Part shown: in pieces, positions 7,727 to 17,008 of the stretch
How the letters are laid out: every line of letters starts with the position of its first letter
Numbering within the stretch: the first letter of the stretch is position 1
From: Bradyrhizobium diazoefficiens
GTDB taxonomy: Bacteria; Pseudomonadota; Alphaproteobacteria; Rhizobiales; Xanthobacteraceae
Assembly: GCF_016616885.1 (NCBI RefSeq)
Contig: NZ_CP067102.1
Location: forward strand, 682,001 to 746,000
Reading direction: 5' to 3'
DNA length: 64,000 nucleotides
Notes under the pieces: model-generated
The model's input: the letters and a program-made list of their open reading frames with translations, nothing else
What the model was told of the DNA's origin: nothing
The model's database searches: none
Position numbers and translations under genes: made by a program

Positions 7727-9472
7727 TCACGCCATCTCGGTCGCGGGCAGGGTGATGGTGAAGGTCGAACCCTTGCCCGGGCCGTCGCTCTCGGCGGTGA
7801 CCTCGCCGCCATGCATGTCGATAATACGCTTGACGATGGACAACCCAAGCCCCGTCGAGCTCTCACCTGCCGTCGGTTTTGCGGATAGCCGCTGGAACCG
7901 GCCGAACAGGCGGCCGAGATCCTCCGGCGACAGGCCGGCGCCCTCGTCGCTGACGCGAATGATGGTGTCGTGGCCTTCATGGCTGACCGCAACCGTGATC
8001 TTGCCGCCGATCGGTGAGTATTTGATGGCGTTGCTGATGAGATTGTCGATCGCCTCGCGGATGCGGTCGGTGTCGCACATGGTGACGATATTGGCCGGCG
8101 CCGTGAGGTGGATGGCCTGCTGCTTGTTGACCGCGAGCGGCTGGTTGGCCTCGGCGACCTCCTTCACCAGGGCTGCGACGTCGACCGGCTCGCGGCGGAT
8201 GGTGATGTCGAAGGCGTCAGCCATCGCGTCCGAGATCAGATGGTCGACCATCGTGGTCAGGCGCTTGGTGGCATCGCGGATGTGATCGACCTGGGCGACC
8301 ACGCCGCTCGACGAGGCGCCGGTCGAGATCAGCTCCTTCAGCATCTCGGTGCGGCCGAGAATGACGCCGAGCGGGTTCTTCAGATCGTGCGCGACCGTGC
8401 CCAGGATCTCGTTCTTGAAGCCGTTGGCGCGCTGCAGCCGCAGCCATTGTGCCGACAGCCGCCGGTTGGCCTGCATCAGCGCGCGGGTGCGCTGGGCGAC
8501 GCGGTCTTCCAGCTGGGTGTTGGCGTCCTGGAGCTGCTGGTAGAGGATGACGTTGTCGAACGCGATCGAGAGCCGGCTGGAGAAGATCTCGACCAGCGAG
8601 CGGTCGGTCTCCGACAGCTCGCGCTCGGCCTGCAGCAGCACCACGACCTCGCGGCCAGATCCGGTGCGCAGATAGATCACGCTGCGGTGGTCGGCGAACT
8701 CGTTCTTGCGACGCTGGAAGGCGTCCTCCACCATCTGACGCAGATCGGGGTCGAGCGCCTTCGACGAGGTCGTGCCGATGAAGCGGCTGTAGCAGCCGCT
8801 GCCGGCGAGCACCGAGAGCTCGGGATCGACGCCGCCATTGTCGCGCAAAACCAGGATGCCGGCGCAATCGACATTGAGCAGCGAGGCAAGCTGGGTCAGC
8901 ACGCCCTCGGCGAGCCGCTGCATCGACTTGAAGTCGTACAGCGTCGACGCCGCATCGATGATGATCTCGAGCCCGCGCCTGGTCTGCACCATGCGCTCGA
9001 GCTGCTGGTAGGAGCGCAGCGCCGCGGTCAGCGAGGTGAACAGCTTGTCGGCCGTGAGCTCGGTCTTGGCCTTGTAGTCGTTGATGTCGTACTGCACGAT
9101 TACGCGGCGCTCCGGCGCTTGGCCGGGCTGGCCGGTGCGCAAGATGATACGCACGGTCTCGTTCTTGAGCTCGTTGCGGATGTATTCGACCAGGTCGAGG
9201 CCGGCGACGTCGGTCTCCATGATGACATCGAGCAGCACGGCGGCGATGTCGTTGTGCGCGGCCATCAGCTTGCGACCTTCCGCCGCGGAATGGGCGGAGA
9301 GGATTTCCAGCCCCTGGCCGTTCAGGCTGTAGTCGGACAGCGCGAAGCGGGTGCCGTCATGCACGGCCGGATCGTCGTCGATCACGGCGATCTTCCATTT
9401 CCGCGCGTCCATATCCTCCGACGCGGTACCGGTGTCGTCGATCAGGTGGAGGACATCGTCCTGTTCGGCCAT
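7727..9472 (-). CDS. Hybrid sensor kinase: receiver, DUF3369-like region, HisKA, HATPase
   Basis: The 581-residue protein has no membrane segment and is cytoplasmic. A receiver domain (residues about 26-150, acceptor D82 in LLDVIME) precedes a GAF-like DUF3369 region (about 150-320) and a short coiled coil. The kinase core follows, with H-box AHDLKNPLGV (H362) and N-box NLISNAIKYSP. The N-terminal receiver suggests it accepts phosphate from, or is gated by, the membrane kinase encoded just upstream. It overlaps that gene by 31 bp, implying translational coupling. Confidence 0.88.
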   Translation of the reverse strand: MAEQDDVLHLIDDTGTASEDMDARKWKIAVIDDDPAVHDGTRFALSDYSLNGQGLEILSAHSAAEGRKLMAAHNDIAAVLLDVIMETDVAGLDLVEYIRNELKNETVRIILRTGQPGQAPERRVIVQYDINDYKAKTELTADKLFTSLTAALRSYQQLERMVQTRRGLEIIIDAASTLYDFKSMQRLAEGVLTQLASLLNVDCAGILVLRDNGGVDPELSVLAGSGCYSRFIGTTSSKALDPDLRQMVEDAFQRRKNEFADHRSVIYLRTGSGREVVVLLQAERELSETDRSLVEIFSSRLSIAFDNVILYQQLQDANTQLEDRVAQRTRALMQANRRLSAQWLRLQRANGFKNEILGTVAHDLKNPLGVILGRTEMLKELISTGASSSGVVAQVDHIRDATKRLTTMVDHLISDAMADAFDITIRREPVDVAALVKEVAEANQPLAVNKQQAIHLTAPANIVTMCDTDRIREAIDNLISNAIKYSPIGGKITVAVSHEGHDTIIRVSDEGAGLSPEDLGRLFGRFQRLSAKPTAGESSTGLGLSIVKRIIDMHGGEVTAESDGPGKGSTFTITLPATEMA

Positions 9473-11529
9473 TGAGAAGTCCCGTCGCTTTCTGTGCTTT
9501 CCGCGCCGCCCTTGGCGATCCGCGGCATGATAATCCGAAAAGTAGTGCCTTGTCCCAGCTTGGATTCCAGCATCATCCGCCCACCGAGCTGCTGGGTGAC
9601 AAGGTTATAGACGATATGCAAGCCCAGTCCCGTGCCACCTTCATTGCGCCGGGTGGTAAAGAATGGATCAAAGGCCTGGCGCTGCACGTCGGGGGTCATG
9701 CCGGCCCCGTCATCGGCGAAGATGATCTCGATATCATCGGTGCCGCGCGGCCGCGCCGAGATCGTGATGGTGCCGGCGCGGCCGTCGGCAAAGGCGTGGT
9801 TGGCGGCGTTGAGGAACAGATTGGTCAGGATCTGGCCGTAGGAGCCGGGATAGCCGTCGAGCAAGAGCCCCTCGGGCACGTCGACCTGGAGCGTGATCGG
9901 CGAGCGCTTCAGTACCGGGCGCAGGCTCGCGATGATCTGGTCGGTGGCTTCGCTCAATGAGAATTGCCGCCGCTCGGCGTGCGAACGGTCGACCGCAACC
10001 TGCTTGAACGACTGGATCAGCTCGCCGGCGCGGGTGAGGTTGGCGACCAGCTGCTGCGAGGCGTCGCGCGAGGACTGCACGAACTCTTCCAGCTGCGAGC
10101 GGCGCAAGCCCCCATCGCCCTTGAGCTGGGCCTCAAAGATCTCGCTGCGCCGGGCAAAGCTGGAGGCAACCGTCAGGCTGATGCCGATCGGGTTGTTGAC
10201 CTCATGCGCGACGCCGGCGACGAGGCCGCCGAGTGCAGCGAGCCGCTCTGCGTCGATCAGATTCTGCTGCGCCGTGTTGAGCTCGAGCAGCGCGCTCTCG
10301 GCCTTTTCCTTCGACGCCCGCAGCTCGTCCTCGGTCTCGCGTTTCGCGATCGCGTTCTCGCGGAACACCTCCACCGCGCGCGCCATGGCGCCGACCTCGT
10401 CGCGGGCCTTGGTGCCCTGCACCTCGCGGCCGAGATCGCCGAGCGTGATCGCGCGCATCGCCGCCATGATCTGCTGCAGCGGCAGCCGGATCGACAGCGC
10501 GATCAGCACGCCGGCGCTGAGGATGATGCCGAGGAAGATCACGGCGATCGACAGCACACGGCGCGAGATATCCGCCAGCGTGCGGTCAAACGTCGCCTGG
10601 GCCTTCTGCTCGCGCTGGCGCATCTTTGTCGAGAGATCGTCGATGGCGCCGATCGCCTCGGCCTGGCTGGCATCGATGGTGTTGCGCAGGAGTTCAGTGC
10701 GGCTGGTCAGCTGCTCGGACAGCTTTGCAAAGCCCTCGCGCAGCGCCGTGGTGCGGGCGCCGAGCTTTTGCAGCGCCATGCGCTGGAGATCGTTGTCGGC
10801 CAGATCGATCATGACCGGAATGGTCTTCTCGATCGTCTCGGTGTTGCGGCGCGCATCGTCGGCGGCGCCGGGCGACAGCGACAGGTAATAGGAATTGGCC
10901 GCGACCAGCATCGCGGTGAAGGCCTCGCGCGACTTGCCGAGCGAGGGCCAGATCAGCGCGTCGCGATGGCCGGTGGCGCCCTCGATGATGGAGTACAGGC
11001 CCGCCATGTCCCTGGCCGGGCCCTGTACCTGCTCCTCATAGGTCCTGGCGATGGTGGACTGCACGCTGCGCAGCTCGCCAAAGCCGTTGAGGAAGCGGTC
11101 GGTGGTGCGCTCCAGCTCCTCGACCGAGCCCGACAGCATCGGGTCCTTGGCGGCGCGGTCGGTCAGCGTGCCCAGCACGGCCTCGCGCAGCAGCAGGATC
11201 TCGGCGAACAGGTCCGGGCTCGGCTGATTGATGTAGCGGTGGATCAGGTTCTGGAGGCGCCCGGTCTCGCTTTCGAGCAGCGCCAGGATCCGGTCGGATT
11301 CGCGGACCTGGCGGACGTCGTCCCAGGCCGAGGACAGCACCTGCGCGCCGTTCCAGATCATCGCCACCAGCACGATCACGACGGCGGAGTTCAGCGCCGC
11401 GATCGACAGGATGCGCCAGCGGATCGGCACCGCCCGCAGCGCGCCGACAAGGCGCGCGCGCAGCCGCCCGATCGGGCCCGGTGGCCGCTCTGCGAGTTCG
11501 CTGTGTCCTGGCGCGGCCAGAAGGGTCAC
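9442..11529 (-). CDS. Membrane-bound sensor histidine kinase
   Basis: This 695-residue inner-membrane kinase has TM1 at about residues 40-60, a large alpha-helical periplasmic sensor (about 65-325) and TM2 at about 326-347. HAMP, a short coiled coil and the kinase core follow, with H442 in AHEVNNPIGI and the N-box NLFLNAANHAF. The GTG start at 11529 overlaps the stop codon of the TRAP-type binding protein gene as GTGA, so the two proteins are translationally coupled. This suggests that the binding protein presents a ligand to the periplasmic domain. Confidence 0.88.
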   Translation of the reverse strand: MTLLAAPGHSELAERPPGPIGRLRARLVGALRAVPIRWRILSIAALNSAVVIVLVAMIWNGAQVLSSAWDDVRQVRESDRILALLESETGRLQNLIHRYINQPSPDLFAEILLLREAVLGTLTDRAAKDPMLSGSVEELERTTDRFLNGFGELRSVQSTIARTYEEQVQGPARDMAGLYSIIEGATGHRDALIWPSLGKSREAFTAMLVAANSYYLSLSPGAADDARRNTETIEKTIPVMIDLADNDLQRMALQKLGARTTALREGFAKLSEQLTSRTELLRNTIDASQAEAIGAIDDLSTKMRQREQKAQATFDRTLADISRRVLSIAVIFLGIILSAGVLIALSIRLPLQQIMAAMRAITLGDLGREVQGTKARDEVGAMARAVEVFRENAIAKRETEDELRASKEKAESALLELNTAQQNLIDAERLAALGGLVAGVAHEVNNPIGISLTVASSFARRSEIFEAQLKGDGGLRRSQLEEFVQSSRDASQQLVANLTRAGELIQSFKQVAVDRSHAERRQFSLSEATDQIIASLRPVLKRSPITLQVDVPEGLLLDGYPGSYGQILTNLFLNAANHAFADGRAGTITISARPRGTDDIEIIFADDGAGMTPDVQRQAFDPFFTTRRNEGGTGLGLHIVYNLVTQQLGGRMMLESKLGQGTTFRIIMPRIAKGGAESTESDGTSQWPNRTMSST

Positions 11530-12521
11530 TCCACCTTGCGAATGCGGTCGATCAGCGCGGCGGCGGCGGGATCCTTCGCGGCCTTGGCGTAGATCGGCGC
11601 CATCGCATCCTCGAACGGCTTGCGGTCGATATCCTTGATGACGGTGATGCCGGCGGCCTCCGCTTTGAGCTGCGACTGCTCCTCGAGGTCACGCCACTTC
11701 TCGCGCATGAACTGGCTGGAGCGCACCGCGGCCTCCCTGAAGATGATCTGGTCGTCGGTCGACAGGCTGCGCCAGGCCTTGAGCGAGATCACCAGCACCT
11801 CCGGGCTCATCGTGTGCTCGGTCAGCGCAAGGTAGCCGGCATATTTGTAATGGTCTGTGGTCACGAAGGATGGCCAGTTGTTTTCAGCGCCGTCGATCAG
11901 ATGGGTCGCAAGCCCCGTGAGCACCTGCGCATAGGGCAATTCGACCGGCTCGGCACCGAGCGAGCGGATCATCTGGCTCATCAACTCCGATTGCTGCACC
12001 CGGATCCGCAATCCCCTGAGATCCGCGATGCTCTTCACGGGGCGGATCGCATTGTAGATCGAGCGTGCCCCGGAATCGTAGAAGGCGAGCCCGACGAAGC
12101 CGTAGGGCTCGAAGCTGCCGAGGATTTCGTTGCCGATCGGCCCGTCCAGCACCTTCTGCATGTGCTCGATGGACCGGAACAGGAACGGCATCGCCAGCAC
12201 GTTCATCGCCGGGACGAAATTGCCGATCAGAGCCACATTGGTCCGGTTGAGGTCGATCGCGCCGGCGCGGGTCTGCTCGATCGTCTCCTTCTCCTCGCCG
12301 AGCTGGCGGGAGTGAAATACCTTGATCTCGTGGCGTCCGCCGGTGCGCTCCGCGATCAGGGCGCTCATGTAGCGCAGCGCCTGCACGGTTGGGTAATCCT
12401 CGGTCTGGGTGTCGGCGGCGCGGAATTCGCGCGCAGCGGCGCTCGTCGCGCAAATGGCGAATAGAAGCGCGACGAAGATCACCCCGGTCCGCGAGAGTTC
12501 GGCACGGCTCAACACTGGCAC
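11526..12521 (-). CDS. TRAP-type (DctP family) periplasmic binding protein acting in a sensory operon
   Basis: The 331-residue protein has a signal peptide (about residues 1-29, TGVIFVALLF...SAAA) and a DctP-like fold. Family features include GAIDLNRTNVALIG and the R-I-R-V-Q strand that carries the carboxylate-binding arginine. No DctQ or DctM permease genes are nearby; the next genes are two kinases and a response regulator. A role in sensing, not transport, is inferred. GTG at 12521 is chosen because GAGGGG lies just upstream and the signal peptide then begins properly; a longer frame to 12737 would precede it with unconserved sequence. Confidence 0.8.
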   Translation of the reverse strand: MPVLSRAELSRTGVIFVALLFAICATSAAAREFRAADTQTEDYPTVQALRYMSALIAERTGGRHEIKVFHSRQLGEEKETIEQTRAGAIDLNRTNVALIGNFVPAMNVLAMPFLFRSIEHMQKVLDGPIGNEILGSFEPYGFVGLAFYDSGARSIYNAIRPVKSIADLRGLRIRVQQSELMSQMIRSLGAEPVELPYAQVLTGLATHLIDGAENNWPSFVTTDHYKYAGYLALTEHTMSPEVLVISLKAWRSLSTDDQIIFREAAVRSSQFMREKWRDLEEQSQLKAEAAGITVIKDIDRKPFEDAMAPIYAKAAKDPAAAALIDRIRKVE

Positions 12522-12724
12522 ACTCAGCCCCTCAGTGGTGGAGTCTATGGCGGGAGCAAAAGGTTCAATGCAATCTAGCAGATGGTAGAGGGAAGGCCAT
12601 CCCGGGCAGGGTCGCCGGGGCGATTGTGCGCTGCGGCCCGCTTTCATTCCCGGTTGAAACCGATGGTCGCGCGCCTTAAGCAGGGTGCGGTCGCCTTTTG
12701 GCGCTTGATCCGGGAAGAGCCATC

Positions 12725-14050
12725 GTGACTTCAGCATTGCGCTTTTTGCAGGTCGCCGCCGCCACCCTGGCTCTCATCCTGAGTTCGCAGGCGCATGCCG
12801 CCACCGACATCGCGCTGTGGCACGCCATGTCGGGTGAGCTCGGCAAGCAGCTCGAAAAGCTCACCTCCGACTTCAACGCCTCGCAGTCGGACTACCGCAT
12901 CGTGCCGAGCTACAAGGGCAGCTACACCGAGACGGTGACGGCCGCGATCTTCGCCTTCCGCTCGCGCAGCCAGCCCGCGATCGTCCAGGTCAACGAGGTC
13001 GCCACGGCGACCATGACCGCGGCCAAGGGCGCGATCTATCCGGTCTACAGCATGATGCGCGACATGGGCGAGCCGTTCTCGCTCAACGACTATCTTCCGG
13101 CGGTCTCCGGCTATTACACCGATGCGAGCGGCAATTTGCTGTCGTTCCCGTTCAACTCGTCGACGCCGATCCTCTATTACAACAAGACCATGTTTCGCGA
13201 CGCCGGCCTCGATCCCGAGACGCCGCCGAAGACGTGGCCCGAGCTGGGCGCCGCTGCAAAGCGCCTGCGTGACCGCGGTGCCGTCTGCGGCTTCACCACG
13301 TCCTGGCCGTCCTGGATCCATGTCGAGAATCTTTCGGCATTTCACAATCTGCCGTTGGCTACGCGCGCCAATGGCTTTGCCGGCCTGGATGCCGAGCTGA
13401 CCATCAACAATCCGGTCGTGGTCAAGCACATCGCCCAGCTTGCCGAATGGCAGAAGACAAAACTGTTCGACTATAGCGGCCGCGGGCAAGCGGCCGAGCC
13501 GCGCTTCCAGAACGGCGAGTGCGGCATCTTCATCGGCTCCTCGGCGACGCGCGCCGACATCAAGGCCAATTCGAAGTTCGAGATCGGCTACGGCATGATG
13601 CCGTACTGGCCCGACGTGAACGGCGCGCCGCAGAATTCCATCATTGGCGGCGCCACGCTGTGGGTGCTGCGCGACCGCCCGCGCGAGGAATACAAGGGCG
13701 TAGCGCGGTTCTTCGCCTATCTGTCGCAGCCCGGCGTGCAGGCGGCCTGGCACCAGAACACCGGCTACCTGCCGATCACCCGCGCTGCCTTCGAGCTGAC
13801 GCGCGCGCAGGGTTTTTACGAGCGCAATCCGGGCTCGGCGATCTCGTTCGAGGAGATCACGCTGCATCCACCGACCGAGAATTCGAAGGGCATAAGGCTT
13901 GGCTCCTTCAACCTGATCCGCGGCGCGATCGAGGAGGAGCTGGAGCAGGCCTTCGCCGGCCAGAAGAGCGCGCCAGCCGCGCTGGATGCCGCGGTCGAGC
14001 GCGGCAACAAGCTGCTGCGCCAGTTCGAGCGCGCCAGCCCGGAGCGGTAG
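12725..14050 (+). CDS. Orphan UgpB-like ABC substrate-binding protein
   Basis: The 441-residue periplasmic binding protein resembles the glycerol-3-phosphate binder UgpB. It has a signal peptide (about 1-26, ending SSQAHA), then DIALWHAMSG, and a C-terminal half with NSIIGGATLWVL and HQNTGYLPIT. The GTG at 12725 with GGAAGAG upstream is chosen over a TTG at 12698. No permease or ATPase genes adjoin it; the gene before is the divergent TRAP operon and the gene after is a phosphotransferase-like protein. It must use transporter parts encoded elsewhere, or have another role. Confidence 0.82.
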   Translation: MTSALRFLQVAAATLALILSSQAHAATDIALWHAMSGELGKQLEKLTSDFNASQSDYRIVPSYKGSYTETVTAAIFAFRSRSQPAIVQVNEVATATMTAAKGAIYPVYSMMRDMGEPFSLNDYLPAVSGYYTDASGNLLSFPFNSSTPILYYNKTMFRDAGLDPETPPKTWPELGAAAKRLRDRGAVCGFTTSWPSWIHVENLSAFHNLPLATRANGFAGLDAELTINNPVVVKHIAQLAEWQKTKLFDYSGRGQAAEPRFQNGECGIFIGSSATRADIKANSKFEIGYGMMPYWPDVNGAPQNSIIGGATLWVLRDRPREEYKGVARFFAYLSQPGVQAAWHQNTGYLPITRAAFELTRAQGFYERNPGSAISFEEITLHPPTENSKGIRLGSFNLIRGAIEEELEQAFAGQKSAPAALDAAVERGNKLLRQFERASPER

Positions 14051-14100
14051 TGGCCGTGGGATTAGAACTCGTTGTAGCCACGAACGAGGTGCGCTCCCTC

Positions 14101-14143
14101 CCCCGTGCCTTCGGCACGACCTCTCCCGCAAGCGGGAGAGGTG
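14101..14143. repeat. Short hairpin repeat, CCTCTCCCGC family
   Basis: CCTCTCCCGC (14130-14139) pairs with GCGGGAGAGG (14142-14151 region) around a tiny loop, next to GTGCCTTCGGCAC, another small hairpin. Related elements occur at about 19968, 29640, 32430, 37850-37978 and 43408. It fills the gap between the binding-protein and phosphotransferase genes. Confidence 0.6.
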
Positions 14144-14200
14144 CACTGTCTGCTCGGCTTGCATCGACTCCACGAAGCTTGTTCGGATGAGCCAGGGCGG

Positions 14201-15154
14201 ATGATCAACGTTCCGTCGCTACCAGCTTTCGCCGACGCGAAGGGCTTTCGCGTCTGGCGCTCCCAGCCCCCGCAATGGCTGCCGATCGCGCTCGATATCG
14301 CGCGCAGCCATGGCATCGATACCAGCTCGCCACATGTGTTCGCGACCGGCACCAATCTCGTGGTCGGCTTCGGCGAGAAGCTGATCCTGAAGATCTTCCC
14401 GCCGCTGCTGCGCGCGCAATTCGTCTCGGAACGCGGCTCGCTGATGCAGCTGAGGGGCCGGCTTCATCTGTCAATCCCCGAGATCGTCGCGGAGGGCGAG
14501 CGCGACGGCTGGCCCTATCTGATCATCACGCGCCTCGCCGGCACGCTCGGCTCGGAAGTCTGGCAGCAACTGCCGGAAGCGCAAAAGGAGCGCGTGTTGC
14601 GCCAGATCGGCGAGACCATTGTTGCCGTGCAGCGCGCGCCGCTCGGCCCGCTCGCGCACATCGAGCCGCGGTGGGATGCGTTCATGCACACGCAGATGCA
14701 GGGCTGTCGCGCGCGGCACACCCGTCTCGGCCTTGCCCCGAAATTCCTTGAAGGCCTCGACGATCTGCTGCGCGACGCCGCGACGCTGATTCCGAAGGAC
14801 GCGCCGCCGGTGATCCTGATCGGCGAATACATTCCGGAGAACTTTCTGCTCGCCTGCCACAATGGCGATTGGTCGCTCGCCGGCCTGTTCGACTTCGGCG
14901 ACGTCCGGGCGGGCTGGCGCGATTACGATCTGCTCGGCCCGAGCGCGTTCATGTCGGCGGGCTGGCCGGGGAGGGTCCGCAGCCTGCTCGAAGGTTTTGG
15001 CTATGCGAAGCCGGACTACGCGCTCAAGCGGCGCCTGATGGCCCTGATGCTGCTGCACTCGGCCAGCGACCTCAACAGCCACATCTGCATCGAGGGCTGG
15101 CAAGACAAGGCGGACGATCTGGTCGCGCTGCAGGATTTGATCTGGGCGGAGTGA
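14201..15154 (+). CDS. Aminoglycoside/choline phosphotransferase-fold protein with altered catalytic loop
   Basis: The 317-residue protein has the APH fold. FATGTNLVVGF and the lysine in KLILKIF make the N-lobe, and FDFGDVRAGWRDYDLLGP the metal-binding DFG-like region. The catalytic loop, normally H-x-D-x4-N, reads IGEYIPEN at about residues 206-213, so the histidine is isoleucine and the aspartate glutamate. It may be a family variant or an inactive paralogue. ATG 14201 is chosen because the longer frame from 14105 runs through a repeat. The substrate is unknown; resistance should not be assumed. Confidence 0.7.
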   Translation: MINVPSLPAFADAKGFRVWRSQPPQWLPIALDIARSHGIDTSSPHVFATGTNLVVGFGEKLILKIFPPLLRAQFVSERGSLMQLRGRLHLSIPEIVAEGERDGWPYLIITRLAGTLGSEVWQQLPEAQKERVLRQIGETIVAVQRAPLGPLAHIEPRWDAFMHTQMQGCRARHTRLGLAPKFLEGLDDLLRDAATLIPKDAPPVILIGEYIPENFLLACHNGDWSLAGLFDFGDVRAGWRDYDLLGPSAFMSAGWPGRVRSLLEGFGYAKPDYALKRRLMALMLLHSASDLNSHICIEGWQDKADDLVALQDLIWAE

Positions 15155-15279
15155 GATATGTCGCCTATCAAATAAGCCGATGTAGATTTGAGCCTAATTT
15201 TTGAGCACTCTGATCCTCTTTGTATGCAAGAAGAAAGGCTTGGGTGTCGAGGCATCATGCCGCAAATCCGCCATTAACT

Positions 15280-15294
15280 GCATAATATCAATGC
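15280..15294. promoter_or_regulatory. NtrC-like dyad upstream of the sigma-54 promoter
   Basis: GCAT at 15280-15283 and ATGC at 15291-15294 are separated by 7 bp, the half-site spacing of NtrC sites (GCAC-N7-GTGC). It lies 31 bp before the -24 element, closer than usual for an enhancer. The half-sites are also degenerate, so this is tentative. Confidence 0.35.
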
Positions 15295-15325
15295 GTTATA
15301 TCAGGCTTAAGATCCCATTAAGCCT

Positions 15326-15340
15326 TGGCACGAACCTTGC
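15326..15340 (+). promoter_or_regulatory. Sigma-54 (RpoN) promoter of the ABC-atzGEH operon
   Basis: TGGCAC at 15326-15331 and TTGC at 15337-15340 with 5 bp between them match the -24/-12 consensus TGGCAC-N5-TTGC exactly. Transcription would start near 15352, 30 bp before the binding-protein start. RpoN dependence implies activation by an enhancer-binding protein such as NtrC. Confidence 0.75.
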
Positions 15341-15381
15341 GAATCCGGTTCCAACCAAAAACTTTGAGTTGGAGCCGTTTC

Positions 15382-17004
15382 ATGAAGCGTCGCGATTTTC
15401 TCAAGTCCGTGTCCGGATTGGCCGCCGGCGCGGCGCTTCCGGCGATGCCGCAGGTCATGTCCTCGGCCTATGCCGACGCGCGCTCGGAGACGCTGCTGAT
15501 CGTCTCGGAAGGCGGCCCGAACAATCTCGACATCCACGGCGTCGGCACCAACGTGCCCGGCTATGAAGTGTCCTGGAATTGCTACGACCGGCTGATCAGC
15601 CACGAGATGAAGGTCGGCCCCGGCGGGGTGCCCTATTACGACCGCGACAAGTTCAAGGGCGAGCTCGCCGAGGAGTTCAAGATCGACGAGATGTCGGTCA
15701 CCTTCAAGCTGCGCAAGAACGCCAAATTCCACGACGGCACGCCGGTTACCGCCAAGGACGTGAAGTGGTCGCTCGATCGCGCGGTCAGCGTCGGCGGCTT
15801 CCCGACCTTCCAGATGAGTGCGGGCTCGCTGACCAAGCCTGAGCAGTTCGTCGTGATCGACGACTATACCGTGCGCGTCGATTTCCTGAAGAAGGACAGG
15901 CTGACGATCCCCGATCTCGCCGTGATCGTGCCCTGCATCGTCAACTCCGAGCTGGTGAAGAAGAACGCCAACGAGAAGGATCCCTGGGGTCTCGAATTTA
16001 CCAAACAGCAGACCGCGGGCTCCGGCGCCTACAAGGTGACGAAGTGGACGGCCGGCACCGAAGTGATCATGGAGCGCAACGAGGATTGGGTCTGCGGTCC
16101 GCTGCCGAAGATCAAGCGCGTGATCTGGCGCATGGTGCCGCAGGCCGGCAACCGCCGCGCGCTGCTCGAGCGCGGTGACGCCGATATCTCCTACGAGCTC
16201 CCGAACAAGGATTTCCAGGAGATGAAGGCCAGCGGCAAGCTCAACGTGGTGTCGCTGCCGTTCTCCAACGGGATCCAGTATATCGGCATGAACGTCACCA
16301 AGCCGCCCTTCGACAATCCAAAAGTTCGTCAGGCAGTCGCCTACGCGCTGCCCTATCAGAAGATCATGGACGCCGTGATGTTCGGGCTGGCGAACCCGAT
16401 GTTCGGCGCGGCAAAGGACAAGCCGACCGAAGTCGCCTGGCCGCAGCCGCACAAATACAACACCGACATCGAGAAGGCGAAGGCACTGATGGCGGAAGCC
16501 GGCCTCGCGGGCGGCTTCGAGACCACGATCTCGTTCGACCTCAATTTCGGCGGCGTCAACGAGCCGCTTTGCGTGCTGGTGCAGGAGAGTCTCGCGCAGA
16601 TCGGCATCAAGACCACCATCAACAAGGTGCCCGGCGCCAACTGGCGCACCGAGTTGAACAAGAAGGAGATGCCGCTCTTCACCAACGTGTTCTCGGGCTG
16701 GCTCGATTACCCCGAATACTTCTTCTATTGGTGCTATCACGGCAACAATTCCGTCTTCAACACCATGAGCTACAAGTCGGCGGAGATGGACAAGCTCATC
16801 GACGGCGCGCGCAACGCCGCCGCGATCGGCGACATCGCGACCTACGACACCGACGTGAAAGGCTTCGTCGATCTCGCCTACACCGACATCCCGCGCATCC
16901 CGCTGTACCAGCCCTTCGTCAACGTCGCGATGCAGAAGAACATCTCGGGCTACCAATACTGGTTCCACCGCCGCCTCGACTATCGCGCGATGGCGAAGGG
17001 GTGA
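15382..17004 (+). CDS. Peptide/nickel-family (SBP family 5) ABC binding protein, Tat-exported
   Basis: The 540-residue periplasmic binding protein has a twin-arginine signal (KRRDFLKS at residues 2-9, then a hydrophobic stretch to about 35). The family-5 fold follows, with KLRKNAKFHDGTPVTAKDV near residue 110 and later the NPKVRQAVAYAL block. It is the first gene of an operon with two permeases, a fused ATPase and AtzG/E/H-like genes, so the cargo is probably a ureide or other nitrogen compound, not a peptide. ATG 15382 is chosen over 15325 because the Tat motif then sits at the N-terminus and the longer frame overlaps the sigma-54 promoter. Confidence 0.88.
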   Translation: MKRRDFLKSVSGLAAGAALPAMPQVMSSAYADARSETLLIVSEGGPNNLDIHGVGTNVPGYEVSWNCYDRLISHEMKVGPGGVPYYDRDKFKGELAEEFKIDEMSVTFKLRKNAKFHDGTPVTAKDVKWSLDRAVSVGGFPTFQMSAGSLTKPEQFVVIDDYTVRVDFLKKDRLTIPDLAVIVPCIVNSELVKKNANEKDPWGLEFTKQQTAGSGAYKVTKWTAGTEVIMERNEDWVCGPLPKIKRVIWRMVPQAGNRRALLERGDADISYELPNKDFQEMKASGKLNVVSLPFSNGIQYIGMNVTKPPFDNPKVRQAVAYALPYQKIMDAVMFGLANPMFGAAKDKPTEVAWPQPHKYNTDIEKAKALMAEAGLAGGFETTISFDLNFGGVNEPLCVLVQESLAQIGIKTTINKVPGANWRTELNKKEMPLFTNVFSGWLDYPEYFFYWCYHGNNSVFNTMSYKSAEMDKLIDGARNAAAIGDIATYDTDVKGFVDLAYTDIPRIPLYQPFVNVAMQKNISGYQYWFHRRLDYRAMAKG

Positions 17005-17008
17005 GAGG

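Larger units (their letters stand above)
15155..15381. other. Intergenic control region upstream of the ureide-type ABC operon
   Basis: The 227-bp stretch is more AT-rich than its surroundings. It holds a sigma-54 promoter (15326-15340) and an NtrC-like dyad (15280-15294). No small gene is evident. Confidence 0.6.

Noticed and set aside
9964..11592. Long open frame antisense to the membrane kinase (542 codons)
   Set aside because: Same high-GC shadow effect; composition is unnatural and the opposite strand has a complete kinase.
14105..14200. N-terminal extension of the phosphotransferase-like protein
   Set aside because: The extra residues are translated intergenic repeat (CCTCTCCCGC family); the fold begins after ATG 14201.
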